A DNA stretch of 64,000 bases, taken from contig NZ_PJIO01000002.1 in the NCBI RefSeq assembly GCF_002929305.1, positions 372,001-436,000 on the forward strand, in the 5' to 3' direction. A model generated the notes under the pieces. It saw only the letters and a program-made list of their open reading frames with translations. It ran no database searches and was not told the DNA's origin. The first letter of the stretch is position 1; each line of letters begins with the position of its first letter. This DNA comes from Arthrobacter sp. GMC3 (GTDB lineage Bacteria > Actinomycetota > Actinomycetes > Actinomycetales > Micrococcaceae). Shown here one piece after another: positions 53,707 to 63,692 of this stretch. A program made the position numbers and the translations under genes.

Positions 53707-53768
53707 GCATTAACGCAAGTTTTCGCTGTCCAGGTGATCGAACTGGCAGCCCTCAACGAGGAGGAACC

Positions 53769-54548
53769 ATGGAAATTTCACACAACGGCACCGTCGCGCT
53801 CATCACGGGGGGTGCCTCCGGTCTTGGCGCGGCCACGGCGAGGCGGCTGCATGCCGCCGGGGCCGCCGTGGTGCTGGTGGATCTGCCTGCGTCCCAGGGT
53901 GCGGAACTGGCCGCCGAGTTGGGGGAGCGGGCCGTGTTTGCTCCCGCGGATGTCACGAACGAGGAGCAGGTGCGGGCCGCGATCGCTGCCGCGGCAACCC
54001 TGGGCACCTTACGCATTGTGGTCAACTGCGCGGGCATTGGCACCCCGGGCAAGGTGTTGGGGCGCGACGGCGTGCTGCCGCTTGAGCAGTTCAGCCGCGT
54101 GGTGCAGATCAACCTGATCGGCACCTTCAACGTGGTCCGCCTGTGCGCTGAGGCCATGGCGGCCGCCGAACCAATCGCCGGCGACTACGGGTCCGAGCGC
54201 GGGGTCATTGTGAACACCGCGTCGGTGGCGGCCTTTGACGGGCAGATCGGCCAGCCCGCCTACGCCGCCTCCAAGGGTGCCGTGGCCGCCATGACACTGC
54301 CCCTGGCCCGTGAATTGGCGCGTTCGCTGATCCGGGTGATGACCATTGCGCCCGGCATTTTTGAGACGCCCATGCTGGCGGGGCTGCCGCAGGCCGCGCA
54401 GGATTCGCTGGGACTACAGGTGCCGCACCCGTCCCGCCTGGGCAAGGCCACAGAGTATGCCGCCCTGGTGGAACACATTGTCGCGAACGCCATGCTGAAC
54501 GGGGAGACCATCCGCCTGGACGGTGCCATCCGGATGGCACCAAAATGA
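53769..54548 (+). CDS. Short-chain dehydrogenase/reductase (type II 3-hydroxyacyl-CoA dehydrogenase-like)
   Basis: A 259-residue SDR. Cofactor motif TGGASGLG with a following Asp ([10 protein letters not shown]), which suggests NAD(H). Catalytic Ser-Tyr-Lys lie in [11 protein letters not shown] and [21 protein letters not shown], closely like HSD17B10-type enzymes that oxidise 3-hydroxyacyl-CoA. Start ATG 53769 after GAGGAGGAACC; frame extends far upstream with no conservation. Overlaps the acyl-CoA dehydrogenase by ATGA. Confidence 0.88.
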   Translation: MEISHNGTVALITGGASGLGAATARRLHAAGAAVVLVDLPASQGAELAAELGERAVFAPADVTNEEQVRAAIAAAATLGTLRIVVNCAGIGTPGKVLGRDGVLPLEQFSRVVQINLIGTFNVVRLCAEAMAAAEPIAGDYGSERGVIVNTASVAAFDGQIGQPAYAASKGAVAAMTLPLARELARSLIRVMTIAPGIFETPMLAGLPQAAQDSLGLQVPHPSRLGKATEYAALVEHIVANAMLNGETIRLDGAIRMAPK

Positions 54549-55735
54549 GTGCTGTCCCGGCCCTGCCCGAGGCCGACTTCTACGATTACGAGTCGCTGCT
54601 GACGCCGGTCGAGGCTGCCAAACTTGCCGAGCTGCGCGAGTTCCTGGCCTCCGAGGTTGCCCCCTACGCCACGCACTGGTGGAACGAGGCGGAGTTCCCT
54701 GCACACATCCTGCCCAAAATTGCTGCACTGAAACTGGCGGCCCCCGACCGGCGCCAGTACAGTCACCTGTTCACGGGCCTGGTGGTGGCGGAGATGACCC
54801 GTACGGACACCTCGCTGGCCACCTTCTTTCTGGTCCACCACGACCTTTTCGTCCAGGCGCTCGCCGACTTCGGCTCCGAGGATCAAAAGGAGCGGCTGCT
54901 CCCGGACGCGCTCGCCCTGCGCACCACGGGGGCGTTTGCCCTGACAGAGCCGGACCATGGCAGCGACGTGGCCGGCGGCATGATCACCACCGCTCTCAAA
55001 GTTCAGGACGACGACGGCATTCACTGGGTGCTCAACGGCGCCAAGCGCTGGATCGGCAACGGGACGTTCTGCAACAACATGCTCCTGTGGGCCAAGGACG
55101 CGCAGAGTGGTGAGGTGCGCGGGTTCATCCTCGACGCCTCCCTGCCCGGGGTGAACCGCAGCAAAATTGAGCACAAGATCGCGCTGCGCACAGTTCAAAA
55201 CGCGCACATCACCTTGGATAATGTGCGGGTTGCCGAGCGGGACAGGTTCGCCGGGATTGGATCCTTTGGCGACACCAACAAGCTACTCCTCGGATCACGG
55301 ATTTCCGTTGCCTGGCAGGCGGTAGGGCAGCAACTGGCGGCCTTCGACGTGGCCCGGGCCTACGCCGTCGAACGCTTGCAATTTGGCAAACCGTTGGCAT
55401 CCTTCCAGCTCATCCAGGCGCAGTTGGTGAAAATGTTGGGCAATGCCACGGCCTCCATGGCCATGATGGTGCGCATTGCCGCCCTGCAGGACAGGGGGCT
55501 CGACGGCGACGCCACCATGGCGCAGGTGGCCCTGGCCAAGGCGCACACCACCGCGGCCATGCGTGAGAGCGTGTCGCTGGGCCGGTCCATTCTGGGCGGC
55601 AACGGGATCGTGACCGACTACGGCATGGCGAAGATCTTTGCCGACGCCGAGGCGATCTACACCTACGAGGGCTCCCACGAGATCAACACCCTCATCGCCG
55701 GGCGGGCCATCACGGGCATCTCCGCGATCGTGTAA
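54545..55735 (+). CDS. Acyl-CoA dehydrogenase (glutaryl-CoA dehydrogenase-like)
   Basis: A 396-residue flavoprotein. Landmarks: [14 protein letters not shown] and [11 protein letters not shown] (FAD/substrate contacts), [28 protein letters not shown] and [20 protein letters not shown]. The Glu in YEGSHE is the general base and the [14 protein letters not shown] tail is typical of glutaryl-CoA-dehydrogenase relatives. Substrate not proved. Coupled to the SDR, so the two probably act in sequence on one acyl-CoA degradation route; the hydratase and thiolase are not here. Confidence 0.9.
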   Translation: MSAVPALPEADFYDYESLLTPVEAAKLAELREFLASEVAPYATHWWNEAEFPAHILPKIAALKLAAPDRRQYSHLFTGLVVAEMTRTDTSLATFFLVHHDLFVQALADFGSEDQKERLLPDALALRTTGAFALTEPDHGSDVAGGMITTALKVQDDDGIHWVLNGAKRWIGNGTFCNNMLLWAKDAQSGEVRGFILDASLPGVNRSKIEHKIALRTVQNAHITLDNVRVAERDRFAGIGSFGDTNKLLLGSRISVAWQAVGQQLAAFDVARAYAVERLQFGKPLASFQLIQAQLVKMLGNATASMAMMVRIAALQDRGLDGDATMAQVALAKAHTTAAMRESVSLGRSILGGNGIVTDYGMAKIFADAEAIYTYEGSHEINTLIAGRAITGISAIV

Positions 55736-55760
55736 GGCGCCGTCCCGGCTGCCGCCGCCG

Positions 55761-56567
55761 CTATTTCCGGGGGTCGCGTTCGCCCGCTTCGATGGGCAGC
55801 GGCAGCCGGTTGGCGGGGGCCGGGGCGGGGCAGGTGCCGAAATCGGTGAAGGCGCTGGGGTAGTTGATGGAGCGGTTGAAGTCCACCACCACCGAGTTGT
55901 CCGGCCGCGGTTTGGTCAGCTCAAGCTTGCGCCAGTGCGAGCTGGTGACGTTGTTGCTCTCATCGAAGAACGAGACGATGAGCGAGCCCAACGCGCCTTC
56001 TTCGGCGGCGAGACGGTACTCGGTGCCGTTGTGTTCAAACACCACCTCGCCCACCAGACGGGCCACGCCGGAAACTTCGGGGTTGGCGGTGGTGATATCC
56101 ACGTTGCGCGGCTCGGGGTAGCGCTCAAAAACGCCGGTGAGAACTAGTTCGGGGTTGTAGTCAAAGGCAGGGACACCATGGAACCCGGTCAGCGTGGGGG
56201 AGGCCGAGTCCCGGGTGCGGATCATGTAACGGTTGGCGCGCATGCCCAACTCGATCACCACGGTGCCGCTCTGTACCCACATTATGGATTCTTCATCGGA
56301 CAGGGTCGCGGTGATGGTGCCAACCACTGGTTCACCACTGGAGACCAGCGTCAGGTTCTCCCGCGAGGTGGCCGTGAGCGACGCCGTCGTACTGGTGGCG
56401 CTCCACAGTCCGGGGACGCCGTCCAAAGGTGATGGCGTGGCCGGTAGCCACTGGAACGACGTCAAGGTGAGCCAGCCGTGCTCGGTGGCGAGCGCCGTGG
56501 CGCGGCCGGCACGGAAACGCTCCCAGCGTTCGGTGAGGCGGGTCAGTTCTGGGGTTTGGGTGGTCAT
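55761..56567 (-). CDS. DUF1684 domain protein
   Basis: A 268-residue protein. The DUF1684 hallmarks are RFRAGRATALATEHGWLTLTSFQWL near the start, IMWVQSGTVV, and the C-terminal VVVDFNRSINYPSAFTDFGTCPAPAPANRLPLPIEAGE. Function unknown; bacterial members are thought to be small-molecule or thioester-related but this is not established. ATG 56567 after AAGGAGCACC. Confidence 0.82.
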   Translation of the reverse strand: MTTQTPELTRLTERWERFRAGRATALATEHGWLTLTSFQWLPATPSPLDGVPGLWSATSTTASLTATSRENLTLVSSGEPVVGTITATLSDEESIMWVQSGTVVIELGMRANRYMIRTRDSASPTLTGFHGVPAFDYNPELVLTGVFERYPEPRNVDITTANPEVSGVARLVGEVVFEHNGTEYRLAAEEGALGSLIVSFFDESNNVTSSHWRKLELTKPRPDNSVVVDFNRSINYPSAFTDFGTCPAPAPANRLPLPIEAGERDPRK

Positions 56568-56665
56568 GGTGCTCCTTGCAGCTGCCGTGTCTTGCTCCAC
56601 TGTAGGCACAACGGGCGGGCCAGGTGGCCTATTCCGCACGTGCGTCTGGATGGGAGAATAGGGGC

Positions 56666-57223
56666 ATGGCAACGAACAATCACCTGAACAAGGACATGAC
56701 TCGTTTTGAGCTGGGGACAGTGGCTCAAGTCGATTCCGAGCACACGCAGCTGACCCTGACAAGGGATTACACGGCCGCCCCGGAACAAGTGTGGGCCATG
56801 CTGACCGAGCCGGAGCAGACCCAGAAGTGGTGGTGCAAGGTGCGGGGGAATGCCAGGACCGGGTCCTCGTTTGATCTGAAGTGGCTCAACGTCAAGGATG
56901 AAGGTCACGGTATCGAAACAGATTGGTGGAACGGGCGCGTCATTGAGGCCGTCGTGGCACGGGTGCTTGAGCTGAGTAACTCCATGCACGGCACCATCAA
57001 GGCGGAGCTTTCCCCGCTGGGCACGGGCACCCGGCTGGTTTTCACCAACACCATCAACGTGCCGGAGGAAGTCATCTTGATGTCGCTGGCTGGCTGGCAT
57101 GTCCACTTGGACCACCTGCAGGAGGCGCTGGCAGGAAAAAGTGTTGATTGGCCGCACTGGTGGGACGATTTTTACCCGTGCTGGGAACAAGTTCACGCCG
57201 CCTACACGCAGGCAATGAACTGA
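56666..57223 (+). CDS. SRPBCC (AHSA1-like) protein
   Basis: A 185-residue START-fold protein. LTRDYTAAPEQVWAMLTEPEQTQKWWCKVRG is the characteristic N-terminal strand and helix; the C-terminal helix is LMSLAGWHVHLDHLQEALAG. Such proteins bind hydrophobic ligands or act as stress-linked chaperone co-factors. ATG 56666 after GGGAGAATAGGGGC. Divergent from DUF1684. Confidence 0.78.
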   Translation: MATNNHLNKDMTRFELGTVAQVDSEHTQLTLTRDYTAAPEQVWAMLTEPEQTQKWWCKVRGNARTGSSFDLKWLNVKDEGHGIETDWWNGRVIEAVVARVLELSNSMHGTIKAELSPLGTGTRLVFTNTINVPEEVILMSLAGWHVHLDHLQEALAGKSVDWPHWWDDFYPCWEQVHAAYTQAMN

Positions 57224-57354
57224 CACTATTTGAGACCGATTCGCCCGTGTGTGCGCCCGCGAAGTAGGATCCTGTTCGGCCCTAGTAGTGGCCTCACCGT
57301 ATTCAGCGCCGCATACGAGCACCCCAGATTCACAGACCGTAAGGACGCTGACTC

Positions 57355-60177
57355 ATGAGCTCAGAACTGCCCACTGCATCACAGAACAACGCTGCCTCAG
57401 AACCCGCGGAGGACAACGACCTTCGCCGCGACGTGCGCCGCGTCAGCACACTGCTGGGCGAATCCCTGGTTCGCCAGCACGGTCCCGAGCTGCTGGCCAT
57501 GGTGGAGCAAGTGCGGTTGCTGACCAAGGAGTCCAAGGAAGCTGCACGAGGGGAGACCGGCACCGGGCCCTGGAGTGCTAACGACGTCGCAGAGCAGGTC
57601 CGCGAGGTCCTCTCCTCCCTGCCACTGGAGCAGGCAACCGATCTGGTCCGCGCTTTTGCGTTCTACTTCCACCTGGCCAACGCCGCCGAGCAGGTGCACC
57701 GCGTGCGCAGCCTGCGCTCCCGCGCTGAAAAGGACGGCTGGCTGGCCAAGGCCGTCACAGAGATCGCCGAGAAAGCAGGCACCGAGGCGTTGCAACAGGT
57801 TGTCAACGACCTGGATGTGCGCCCCATCTTCACCGCCCACCCCACGGAAGCCTCACGTCGTTCGGTGCTGGATAAGATCCGCAACCTCTCCGACATCCTT
57901 GCCACCCCGTCCGAGGAAGGCAGCAGCGCTCGCAGCCGCCAGGACCGCAAGCTGGCCGAGATCATCGATCAGATGTGGCAGACAGATGAACTGCGCAAGG
58001 TCCGCCCCACCCCCATGGATGAGGCCCGCAACGCCATCTACTACCTGAGCAACATCCTCACCGACGCCATGCCCGAGGTACTCACCGAACTCAGCGAGCT
58101 ACTGGCCGAACACGGTGTCACACTGCCCGCCGATGCCGCGCCCCTGCGCTTTGGCTCCTGGATTGGTGGGGACCGCGACGGCAACCCCAACGTCACCTCG
58201 GATGTCACCCGCGAAGTGTTGGTGCTGCAAAATGCCAACGCCGTGAAGATCAGCATTGTGCTGCTGGACGAGCTCGTCACCATCCTCTCCAACTCCAGCG
58301 CCCTCTACGGAGCTGACAAGGAGCTGACGGATTCCATTGCTACAGACCTGGCGAACCTGCCGGGGATCGATCCGCGCATCCTGGAACTGAACGCCGACGA
58401 GCCGTACCGCCTGAAGCTGACTTGCATCAAGGCCAAACTGCTGAACACCCGCAAGCGTGTGGCCGCCGACGGTTATCACGAGCCCGGCCGTGACTACGCC
58501 ACCACGGCGGAGCTCGTCGCCGAACTTGAACTGCTGGAAACTTCGCTGCGCAACAACTCCGCCGCCCTGGTGGCCGACGGCGCCCTTGCCTCCGTGCGCC
58601 GCGCCATCTCCTCCTTCGGCCTGCACCTGGCCACCCTGGACATCCGTGAGCATGCCGACTACCACCACGACGCCGTCGGGCAGCTCATGGACCGTGTGGG
58701 CGAATCATCGATCCCTTACGGCGAGCTGGACCGTGCCGAACGCCTTCTGGTGCTGAGCGCCGAGCTGGCCAGCCACCGCCCTCTGTCCGGGCACCCCATC
58801 AAGCTCGATGGCATCGCCGACGGCACCTACGACGTGTTCCGCGTTGTTCGCCGTGCGCTGCGCACCTACGGCCCCGACGTCATCGAAACGTACATCATCT
58901 CCATGACCCGCGGCGCCGACGACGTCCTGGCCACCGCCGTCCTGGCCCGCGAGGCCGGTTTGGTGCAGCTGACAGGCGAGAACCGTTACGCCAAGATCGG
59001 CTTCGCCCCGCTGTTGGAAACCGTTGATGAACTGCGCGCCTCCGCCCAGATCGTTGACCAGCTCCTTTCCGATCCCTCCTACCGCGAGCTTGTCCGCTTG
59101 CGTGGGGACGTGCAGGAAATCATGCTCGGCTACTCGGACTCCAACAAGGAATCCGGCGTCATGACCAGCCAGTGGGAGATCCACAAGACGCAGCGCAAAC
59201 TGCGCGACGTTGCGCTCAAGCACGGCGTGAGCGTCCGCATGTTCCACGGCCGCGGCGGTTCCGTGGGCCGCGGTGGCGGACCCACCTACGACGCCATCAT
59301 GGCCCAGCCCAACGGCGTGCTCGAAGGTGCCATCAAGTTCACCGAGCAAGGCGAAGTCATCTCGGATAAGTACTCGCTGCCCGAGCTGGCCCGCGAGAAC
59401 CTGGAACTCTCCCTGGCCGCCGTCATGCAGGGCTCGGCCCTGCACCAGGCGCCCCGCCACTCCGAGGACGATCTTGGCCGTTTTGGCGAGATCATGGAAG
59501 TCATCTCCGACGCCGCCTTTGGCACGTACCGGACGTTGATTGACGACGCCGATCTCCCGGCCTACTTCCTGGCCTCCACCCCGGTGGAACAGCTGGGCAG
59601 CCTGAACATTGGCTCCCGCCCGTCCAAGCGCCCCGACTCAGGCTCCGGCCTGGGCGGCCTGCGCGCCATTCCGTGGGTGTTTGGCTGGACCCAGTCACGG
59701 CAGATCGTGCCCGGCTGGTTTGGTGTTGGTTCCGGTTTGAAGGCGGCCCGCGAGGCAGGCCGCGGCGAGGACCTCAAGGAGATGCTGGCCAATTGGCACT
59801 TCTTCTCCTCCACCATCTCCAATGTGGAGATGACCTTGGCAAAGACCGACATGGACATTGCCGCCCACTACGTGCGCACGTTGGTGCCCGAGCCGCTGCA
59901 GCACCTGTTCGCCACGATCCGTGCCGAATACGAGCTCACCGTGGCCGAGATTCAGAACCTCACAGGGGAAGCCGGGTTGCTGGACAACCAGCCGCTGCTC
60001 AAGCGCTCACTGAACGTGCGCGATCAGTACCTGGACCCGATCTCCTACCTGCAGGTGGAGTTGCTGCGTCGCGTCCGCGAAGCAGACATCACCAAGGCCG
60101 ACGTGGATGAGCGCCTGCAACGCGCCATGCTCATCACCATCAACGGTGTGGCAGCTGGCCTGCGCAACACCGGGTAA
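57355..60177 (+). CDS. ppc: Phosphoenolpyruvate carboxylase
   Basis: A 940-residue enzyme fixing bicarbonate onto phosphoenolpyruvate to give oxaloacetate, replenishing the TCA cycle. Landmarks: catalytic His162 in [12 protein letters not shown], the [20 protein letters not shown] block, the glycine loop [19 protein letters not shown] and the C-terminal [16 protein letters not shown] allosteric region. The full usual length suggests intact function. ATG 57355. A 28-bp terminator stem follows. Confidence 0.97.
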   Translation: MSSELPTASQNNAASEPAEDNDLRRDVRRVSTLLGESLVRQHGPELLAMVEQVRLLTKESKEAARGETGTGPWSANDVAEQVREVLSSLPLEQATDLVRAFAFYFHLANAAEQVHRVRSLRSRAEKDGWLAKAVTEIAEKAGTEALQQVVNDLDVRPIFTAHPTEASRRSVLDKIRNLSDILATPSEEGSSARSRQDRKLAEIIDQMWQTDELRKVRPTPMDEARNAIYYLSNILTDAMPEVLTELSELLAEHGVTLPADAAPLRFGSWIGGDRDGNPNVTSDVTREVLVLQNANAVKISIVLLDELVTILSNSSALYGADKELTDSIATDLANLPGIDPRILELNADEPYRLKLTCIKAKLLNTRKRVAADGYHEPGRDYATTAELVAELELLETSLRNNSAALVADGALASVRRAISSFGLHLATLDIREHADYHHDAVGQLMDRVGESSIPYGELDRAERLLVLSAELASHRPLSGHPIKLDGIADGTYDVFRVVRRALRTYGPDVIETYIISMTRGADDVLATAVLAREAGLVQLTGENRYAKIGFAPLLETVDELRASAQIVDQLLSDPSYRELVRLRGDVQEIMLGYSDSNKESGVMTSQWEIHKTQRKLRDVALKHGVSVRMFHGRGGSVGRGGGPTYDAIMAQPNGVLEGAIKFTEQGEVISDKYSLPELARENLELSLAAVMQGSALHQAPRHSEDDLGRFGEIMEVISDAAFGTYRTLIDDADLPAYFLASTPVEQLGSLNIGSRPSKRPDSGSGLGGLRAIPWVFGWTQSRQIVPGWFGVGSGLKAAREAGRGEDLKEMLANWHFFSSTISNVEMTLAKTDMDIAAHYVRTLVPEPLQHLFATIRAEYELTVAEIQNLTGEAGLLDNQPLLKRSLNVRDQYLDPISYLQVELLRRVREADITKADVDERLQRAMLITINGVAAGLRNTG

Positions 60178-60217
60178 TCCCCACGCCTTCCTGCCCCTCG
60201 CAAGCTCGGGGCCGCGG

Positions 60218-60283
60218 AAAAGACGGCGTTCGCGCAAAGGGCCGGTGTTACACCGCCGGCCCTTTGCGCGAACGCCGTCTTTT
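60218..60283 (+). terminator. Terminator of ppc
   Basis: A 28-bp perfect stem: left arm AAAAGACGGCGTTCGCGC... at 60218-60245, right arm at 60256-60283, with a T-run at its end. Located 40 bp past the ppc stop. Confidence 0.9.
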
Positions 60284-60315
60284 TGCGTTTATGCCGATTC
60301 GCCTAGGCTGGAACC

Positions 60316-60621
60316 ATGCCTTCTTTCCGTGCCACCATCCAGATCACCGGCCTGCGCCCCGGCCACGCCCCTGAGGAAGTCATGGACATGGCGGTGGCGG
60401 CCGTGGGTGCCGCCCATGTGGTGGAAGCCAACCAGCTGGACATTGTTTCGGGGGTTCCGCGCATCACGGTGCGGTTCATGGTGGAGGCCACGGAGTACGA
60501 CGCCGAGAACCAGTCCGCGCGCAACGCTGCGGTTTCCATGGCGCACGGGATCAACACCGTGGCCACCACCGGCGCCTTGCGAATCGCCCGCCGCTCGGCC
60601 GGAAAGTGGCTCCCGCTCTAA
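60316..60621 (+). CDS. Conserved hypothetical protein, 101 residues
   Basis: A small soluble protein with alternating strand and helix (FRATIQITGLRPGHAPEEVMDMAVAAVGAAHVVE, then RITVRFMVEATEYDAEN). It lacks recognisable motifs and membrane segments, and I do not recognise the family. The fold may be ferredoxin-like. ATG 60316. Sits alone between the ppc terminator and the Asp23 operon. Confidence 0.6.
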   Translation: MPSFRATIQITGLRPGHAPEEVMDMAVAAVGAAHVVEANQLDIVSGVPRITVRFMVEATEYDAENQSARNAAVSMAHGINTVATTGALRIARRSAGKWLPL

Positions 60622-60634
60622 AGCCCAAAAGGCA

Positions 60635-60650
60635 TGTGATGCAGATCACT
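60635..60650 (+). promoter_or_regulatory. CRP/GlxR-type site before the Asp23 operon
   Basis: TGTGATGCAGATCACT matches the CRP/GlxR consensus TGTGA-N6-TCACA with one mismatch in the last base. It lies 110 bp upstream of the Asp23 start. cAMP-linked control is a prediction. Confidence 0.55.
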
Positions 60651-60759
60651 TAAAATTCACCGTGACGATATGACTCCCCGGTACGCCTTACTTGTGAAGG
60701 CGCCAAACGGCACCGAGCGTGAAGAGATATCCAGACGAAGAATTTCGGGAGTGATTATT

Positions 60760-61296
60760 TTGACTACTCAGCCTCAGGGGAAGACCCCCGCAACCGTTCA
60801 GCAGTCCGGCGCATCCAGCCAGCAGAACGCCAACACCACAGCCACCAGTCGCGGCACCACCACGGTGGCCGACGGTGTGGTCGCCAAGGTGGCAGGCATC
60901 GCCGCACAAGACATCCCGGGCGTTTACGCCTTGGGCGGTGGCGCGGCACGTGCTCTCGGCAGTCTCCGGGAGGCGGTGGGACAAAAGGACCTCACCCAGG
61001 GCGTCAGTGTTGAAGTCGGCCAGACCCAAGTGGCCGTGGACGTCACCATTGTGGTGGAGTACCCGCACCCGTTGCAAAAGGTCGCCAACGATGTACGTGA
61101 CGCCATCTACGCCGCAGTTGAGGACGTGGTGGGCATGGAAGTCACCGAGGTTAACGTCTCCATCACCGACATTCATATCTCCGATGATGAAACCGACGAC
61201 AAGCACGCTGATACCAACCGCGTCGACAACCGCGTAGATAACAAGAACGCAGACGACGCCGGGGAGACCCGTCCGCGGGAAGCTCGCGTCTCATGA
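60760..61296 (+). CDS. Asp23/Gls24 family envelope-stress protein
   Basis: A 178-residue protein with the Asp23 domain: TTVADGVVAKVAGIAAQDIPGVYAL, LTQGVSVEVGQTQVAVDVTIVVEY, VANDVRDAIYAAVEDVVGMEVTEVNVSITDI. A polar C-terminal tail of 35 residues follows. I chose TTG 60760 because GGGAG lies eight bases upstream; GTG 60751 has none. Asp23 is held at the membrane by AmaP in staphylococci, and a related protein is encoded three genes down. The stop overlaps the next start by ATGA. Confidence 0.85.
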   Translation: MTTQPQGKTPATVQQSGASSQQNANTTATSRGTTTVADGVVAKVAGIAAQDIPGVYALGGGAARALGSLREAVGQKDLTQGVSVEVGQTQVAVDVTIVVEYPHPLQKVANDVRDAIYAAVEDVVGMEVTEVNVSITDIHISDDETDDKHADTNRVDNRVDNKNADDAGETRPREARVS

Positions 61297-61484
61297 GTGC
61301 CACCGTCACCGGGGTGGCCGTAGGCGCGACCCTGGCGATAACAGCGGTTGCGTTTGGCTTCTGGGCGATGCTGCTGGTGGCGCTGTTCATGGTGGTGGGA
61401 GCCGTCATTGGACGCACTCTGGAGGGCCGGTTGGATATGCGCGGCGTCTTTGACGCTCTGCGTGGCAAGCGGACCTCGTCATGA
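61293..61484 (+). CDS. DUF2273-like small membrane protein
   Basis: A 63-residue protein with two tightly packed membrane helices (VAVGATLAITAVAFGFWAMLLVALFMVVGAVIG) and a basic tail (RLDMRGVFDALRGKRTSS). Such proteins occur beside Asp23 and AmaP in many Gram-positive bacteria. It is coupled at both ends by 4-bp ATGA overlaps. Confidence 0.82.
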   Translation: MSATVTGVAVGATLAITAVAFGFWAMLLVALFMVVGAVIGRTLEGRLDMRGVFDALRGKRTSS

Positions 61485-61849
61485 GTGCCGGCACGCTGGA
61501 GAACATGCGTGCCGGGCACACCACAATTTCCGCCGGAACCATGGAGCGCTTGGTGGCAGCAATTGCCGCCGATGCGTTTAGGGTCCCGTTGCAGGCGGTT
61601 CGTGCCGGAGTGAGGGACGGGCAGGGACAACTCAGCGTCTCGCTCGCCCTGGCACTGGCCATGCCGCCCTTGGCGGAACTTGCCCGAAACGCACGGGCCG
61701 GCGCCGGAGACTACAACGTTTTTCAACAGGCGGCCTCGGCTAGGGAAACAATTGCCGCCCGCATCCAAGCACTCGCCGGAACATCGGTGGGACGGGTGGA
61801 TATCCGGTTTACAGGTGTTCACGCGGAAACCAAGGAGAGGGTCGTATGA
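61481..61849 (+). CDS. Small soluble Asp23-like protein
   Basis: A 122-residue protein. TISAGTMERLVAAIAADAFRVPLQAVRAGVRDGQGQLSVSLALAL and ARIQALAGTSVGRVDIRFTGV follow the Asp23 fold's strand-helix order in shortened form. Function unknown. ATG 61481 overlaps DUF2273 stop, and its own stop overlaps the next gene, each by ATGA. Confidence 0.65.
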   Translation: MSAGTLENMRAGHTTISAGTMERLVAAIAADAFRVPLQAVRAGVRDGQGQLSVSLALALAMPPLAELARNARAGAGDYNVFQQAASARETIAARIQALAGTSVGRVDIRFTGVHAETKERVV

Positions 61850-62427
61850 GTCAGGCAACAATCATTCGACGCATTGGCAGGCGGGAAATACATTCGCCCC
61901 GGTCGGCACTTTCCATCGCGGCCGCAATTGCGTTGCTGGCAGCAGTTCTGTGGCTCATGCTGGAAACAGTCTTGGCCCTCACCGGCAATAGCCCGCTTTT
62001 GATTGCACCGGCGGAGCTCGCGCACGGCATTGCCGTATTGGGCACCGCGACGTTGCCGGCAGCCTTGATTGCAGGGGGTTTCGGGCTGGCCTTGCTCGGA
62101 ATTTTTTTCGTAGGTGCCGCAATCCTGCCGGGCAACAAAGCACGTCATGTGATGGCAAACGCCCGTTCCGCCGTCGTGGTGGATCGAGATGTTCTGGCGT
62201 CGGCAATCGCCCGGACAGCACGCACCGCGGCCCGCCTTGCACCTGAACAAGTGACTGCCAGCGTGGGCCACCGGGACATCCACGTCCGGCTCCACCCCAG
62301 CTCGGGCAGGGCTGTTGATCAACAAGGTGTCCGTGAAGCCGTGGACCGGGAATTTGCTAGCTACCAGCTGGCGAGGGCGCTGAAGGTCACCGTGGTGGTG
62401 GCCCCGCACGGGGCGGTGGGCGTATGA
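61846..62427 (+). CDS. DUF6286-like membrane protein of the Asp23 operon
   Basis: A 193-residue protein with two membrane segments (SALSIAAAIALLAAVLWLMLETVLAL and ALIAGGFGLALLGIFFVGAAIL), then a soluble domain of about 100 residues, VVDRDVLASAIARTARTAARLAPEQVTASVGHRDIHVRLHPSS. Topology like AmaP: anchor first, Asp23-like soluble portion later. Family name recalled, not tested. Coupled by ATGA overlaps on both sides. Confidence 0.7.
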   Translation: MSQATIIRRIGRREIHSPRSALSIAAAIALLAAVLWLMLETVLALTGNSPLLIAPAELAHGIAVLGTATLPAALIAGGFGLALLGIFFVGAAILPGNKARHVMANARSAVVVDRDVLASAIARTARTAARLAPEQVTASVGHRDIHVRLHPSSGRAVDQQGVREAVDREFASYQLARALKVTVVVAPHGAVGV

Positions 62428-63026
62428 ACGGCACCCATCGCGGCCTGAACCGAACATTGTTGGGGGTATTCGGGCTGGCCCTGATCGCCGCGGGCGGCCT
62501 CGCCGTCCTGGCCGGGAGTAGCCCGGCATTCGCGCAGGGTTGGACCCGGACGGGCACCGATCTGTGGGCTGGCATCCAGACCCAGCTGGCCGCTGCCAAA
62601 ATACCTGGACAAGACATCAGCTGGTGGAGCGTTGCCGCTGCGGGACTCCTCATGGTGATTGCAATCCTGCTGGTTTGTTGGATCGCCTCCCAGGGAGGCG
62701 GACGCACCAAGGAACTGGCCACCGGGGATGACCGCGCCGGCACCACCACAGTGGAAACCGCCGTCGCAGGCCAAGCCATCAAGGCGGCCCTGGCGGACAA
62801 CAAGCAGGTGCTCTCGGCCGCCGTCCAGGCATGGCGTCTCAAGGGCGGCAACGGGCTGCGGATCAGCCTGCAAGCACGCAAAGGTGCCTCACCAAAAGAA
62901 CTGATGGCGGTACTCGGCGACCTTGTGGACGGCCTCGACGTCCTTCTGGGCGAAGAAATCCCCGTCCTGATTCGCATCAAGAGTGGCACCAGGTCACGGT
63001 TTGCCCGCACGGAACGTGTGGCATGA
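62424..63026 (+). CDS. amaP: AmaP-like alkaline-shock membrane anchor protein
   Basis: A 200-residue protein with two membrane helices (LLGVFGLALIAAGGLAVLAG and WWSVAAAGLLMVIAILLVCWIAS) and a cytoplasmic part of alternating helix/strand (VAGQAIKAALADNKQVLSAAVQAWRLKGGNGLRISLQARKGAS). This matches AmaP, which in staphylococci holds Asp23 at the membrane. Last of five coupled genes. Confidence 0.78.
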   Translation: MNGTHRGLNRTLLGVFGLALIAAGGLAVLAGSSPAFAQGWTRTGTDLWAGIQTQLAAAKIPGQDISWWSVAAAGLLMVIAILLVCWIASQGGGRTKELATGDDRAGTTTVETAVAGQAIKAALADNKQVLSAAVQAWRLKGGNGLRISLQARKGASPKELMAVLGDLVDGLDVLLGEEIPVLIRIKSGTRSRFARTERVA

Positions 63027-63059
63027 ACACCATTTTCAACAATGAACAAGGAGAACATC

Positions 63060-63290
63060 ATGGGACTGAACGAGAAGATCAGCAACAGCGCAGAAAAGGG
63101 ACTTGGCCAGGCCAAGGAAGAAGCCGGCAAATTGACGGGCGACCGCAAGCTGGCGCACGAAGGCCAGCGTGATCAAGCATCTGCTGAGGCTAAGCAGGCT
63201 GGCGAGAAGATCAAGGATGCGGCGGCCGACGCCGGCGAGAACATCAAGAACGCCGCCCGGAAGCTCAAGGACGGCATCACCAAGCACTAG
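63060..63290 (+). CDS. CsbD family stress protein
   Basis: A 76-residue hydrophilic, Lys/Glu/Ala-rich protein: GLNEKISNSAEKGLGQAKEEAGKLTGD and then amphipathic repeats (QASAEAKQAGEKIKDAAADA). CsbD-like proteins accumulate in general stress in Bacillus under sigma B; the molecular role is unknown. ATG 63060 is favoured by AAGGAG six bases upstream. Confidence 0.88.
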   Translation: MGLNEKISNSAEKGLGQAKEEAGKLTGDRKLAHEGQRDQASAEAKQAGEKIKDAAADAGENIKNAARKLKDGITKH

Positions 63291-63330
63291 GCGAGAACCG
63301 CCTGGCACTACGTACCTAAGGAGAATACCC

Positions 63331-63588
63331 ATGGGTTTCTTTGGATTTATCATTCTCGGCCTGATCGTTGGAGCAATCGTCAAGGCCATCATGCCCGGCA
63401 AAGTCCGTGGCGGATGGGTCACCGGCCTGATCTTGGGTGTGGTCGGAGCCATCGTGGGAGGTTGGTTGGGATCGCTGATTTTCCACACCGATCTGGGCAC
63501 CTTCTTCGACATCAGGACCTGGCTGCTGTCCATTGCGGGCGGGCTGGTGGTCGCCTTTGGCTACGGGGCCATCAAGGGCCGCAACTAA
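63331..63588 (+). CDS. GlsB/YeaQ/YmgE family membrane protein
   Basis: An 85-residue membrane protein with three hydrophobic segments: MGFFGFIILGLIVGAIVKAIMPG, GWVTGLILGVVGAIVGGWLG and TWLLSIAGGLVVAFGYGAIKGRN. The GxxxG-rich arrangement is characteristic. Upregulated in stress in many species; function unknown. ATG 63331 follows TAAGGAGAATACCC. A hairpin (63601-63632) follows. Confidence 0.9.
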   Translation: MGFFGFIILGLIVGAIVKAIMPGKVRGGWVTGLILGVVGAIVGGWLGSLIFHTDLGTFFDIRTWLLSIAGGLVVAFGYGAIKGRN

Positions 63589-63600
63589 GAGAACCATTGT

Positions 63601-63632
63601 TGGCCGGCAGAGAACTTTGCATCTGCCGGCCA
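63601..63632 (+). terminator. Hairpin after the GlsB/YeaQ gene
   Basis: TGGCCGGCAGA (63601-63611) pairs perfectly with TCTGCCGGCCA (63622-63632) across a 10-nt loop, separating the stress genes from the sigma factor. Confidence 0.7.
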
Positions 63633-63692
63633 GCAGTGCGCATAAGCTCGAAACCACCGCAGACACTCAGACTGTAGAAGGGACACAAGACG

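Noticed and set aside
53166..53768. Long N-terminal extension of the SDR frame
   Set aside because: It is antisense to the GH76-like gene, and a strong GAGGAGG site precedes ATG 53769.
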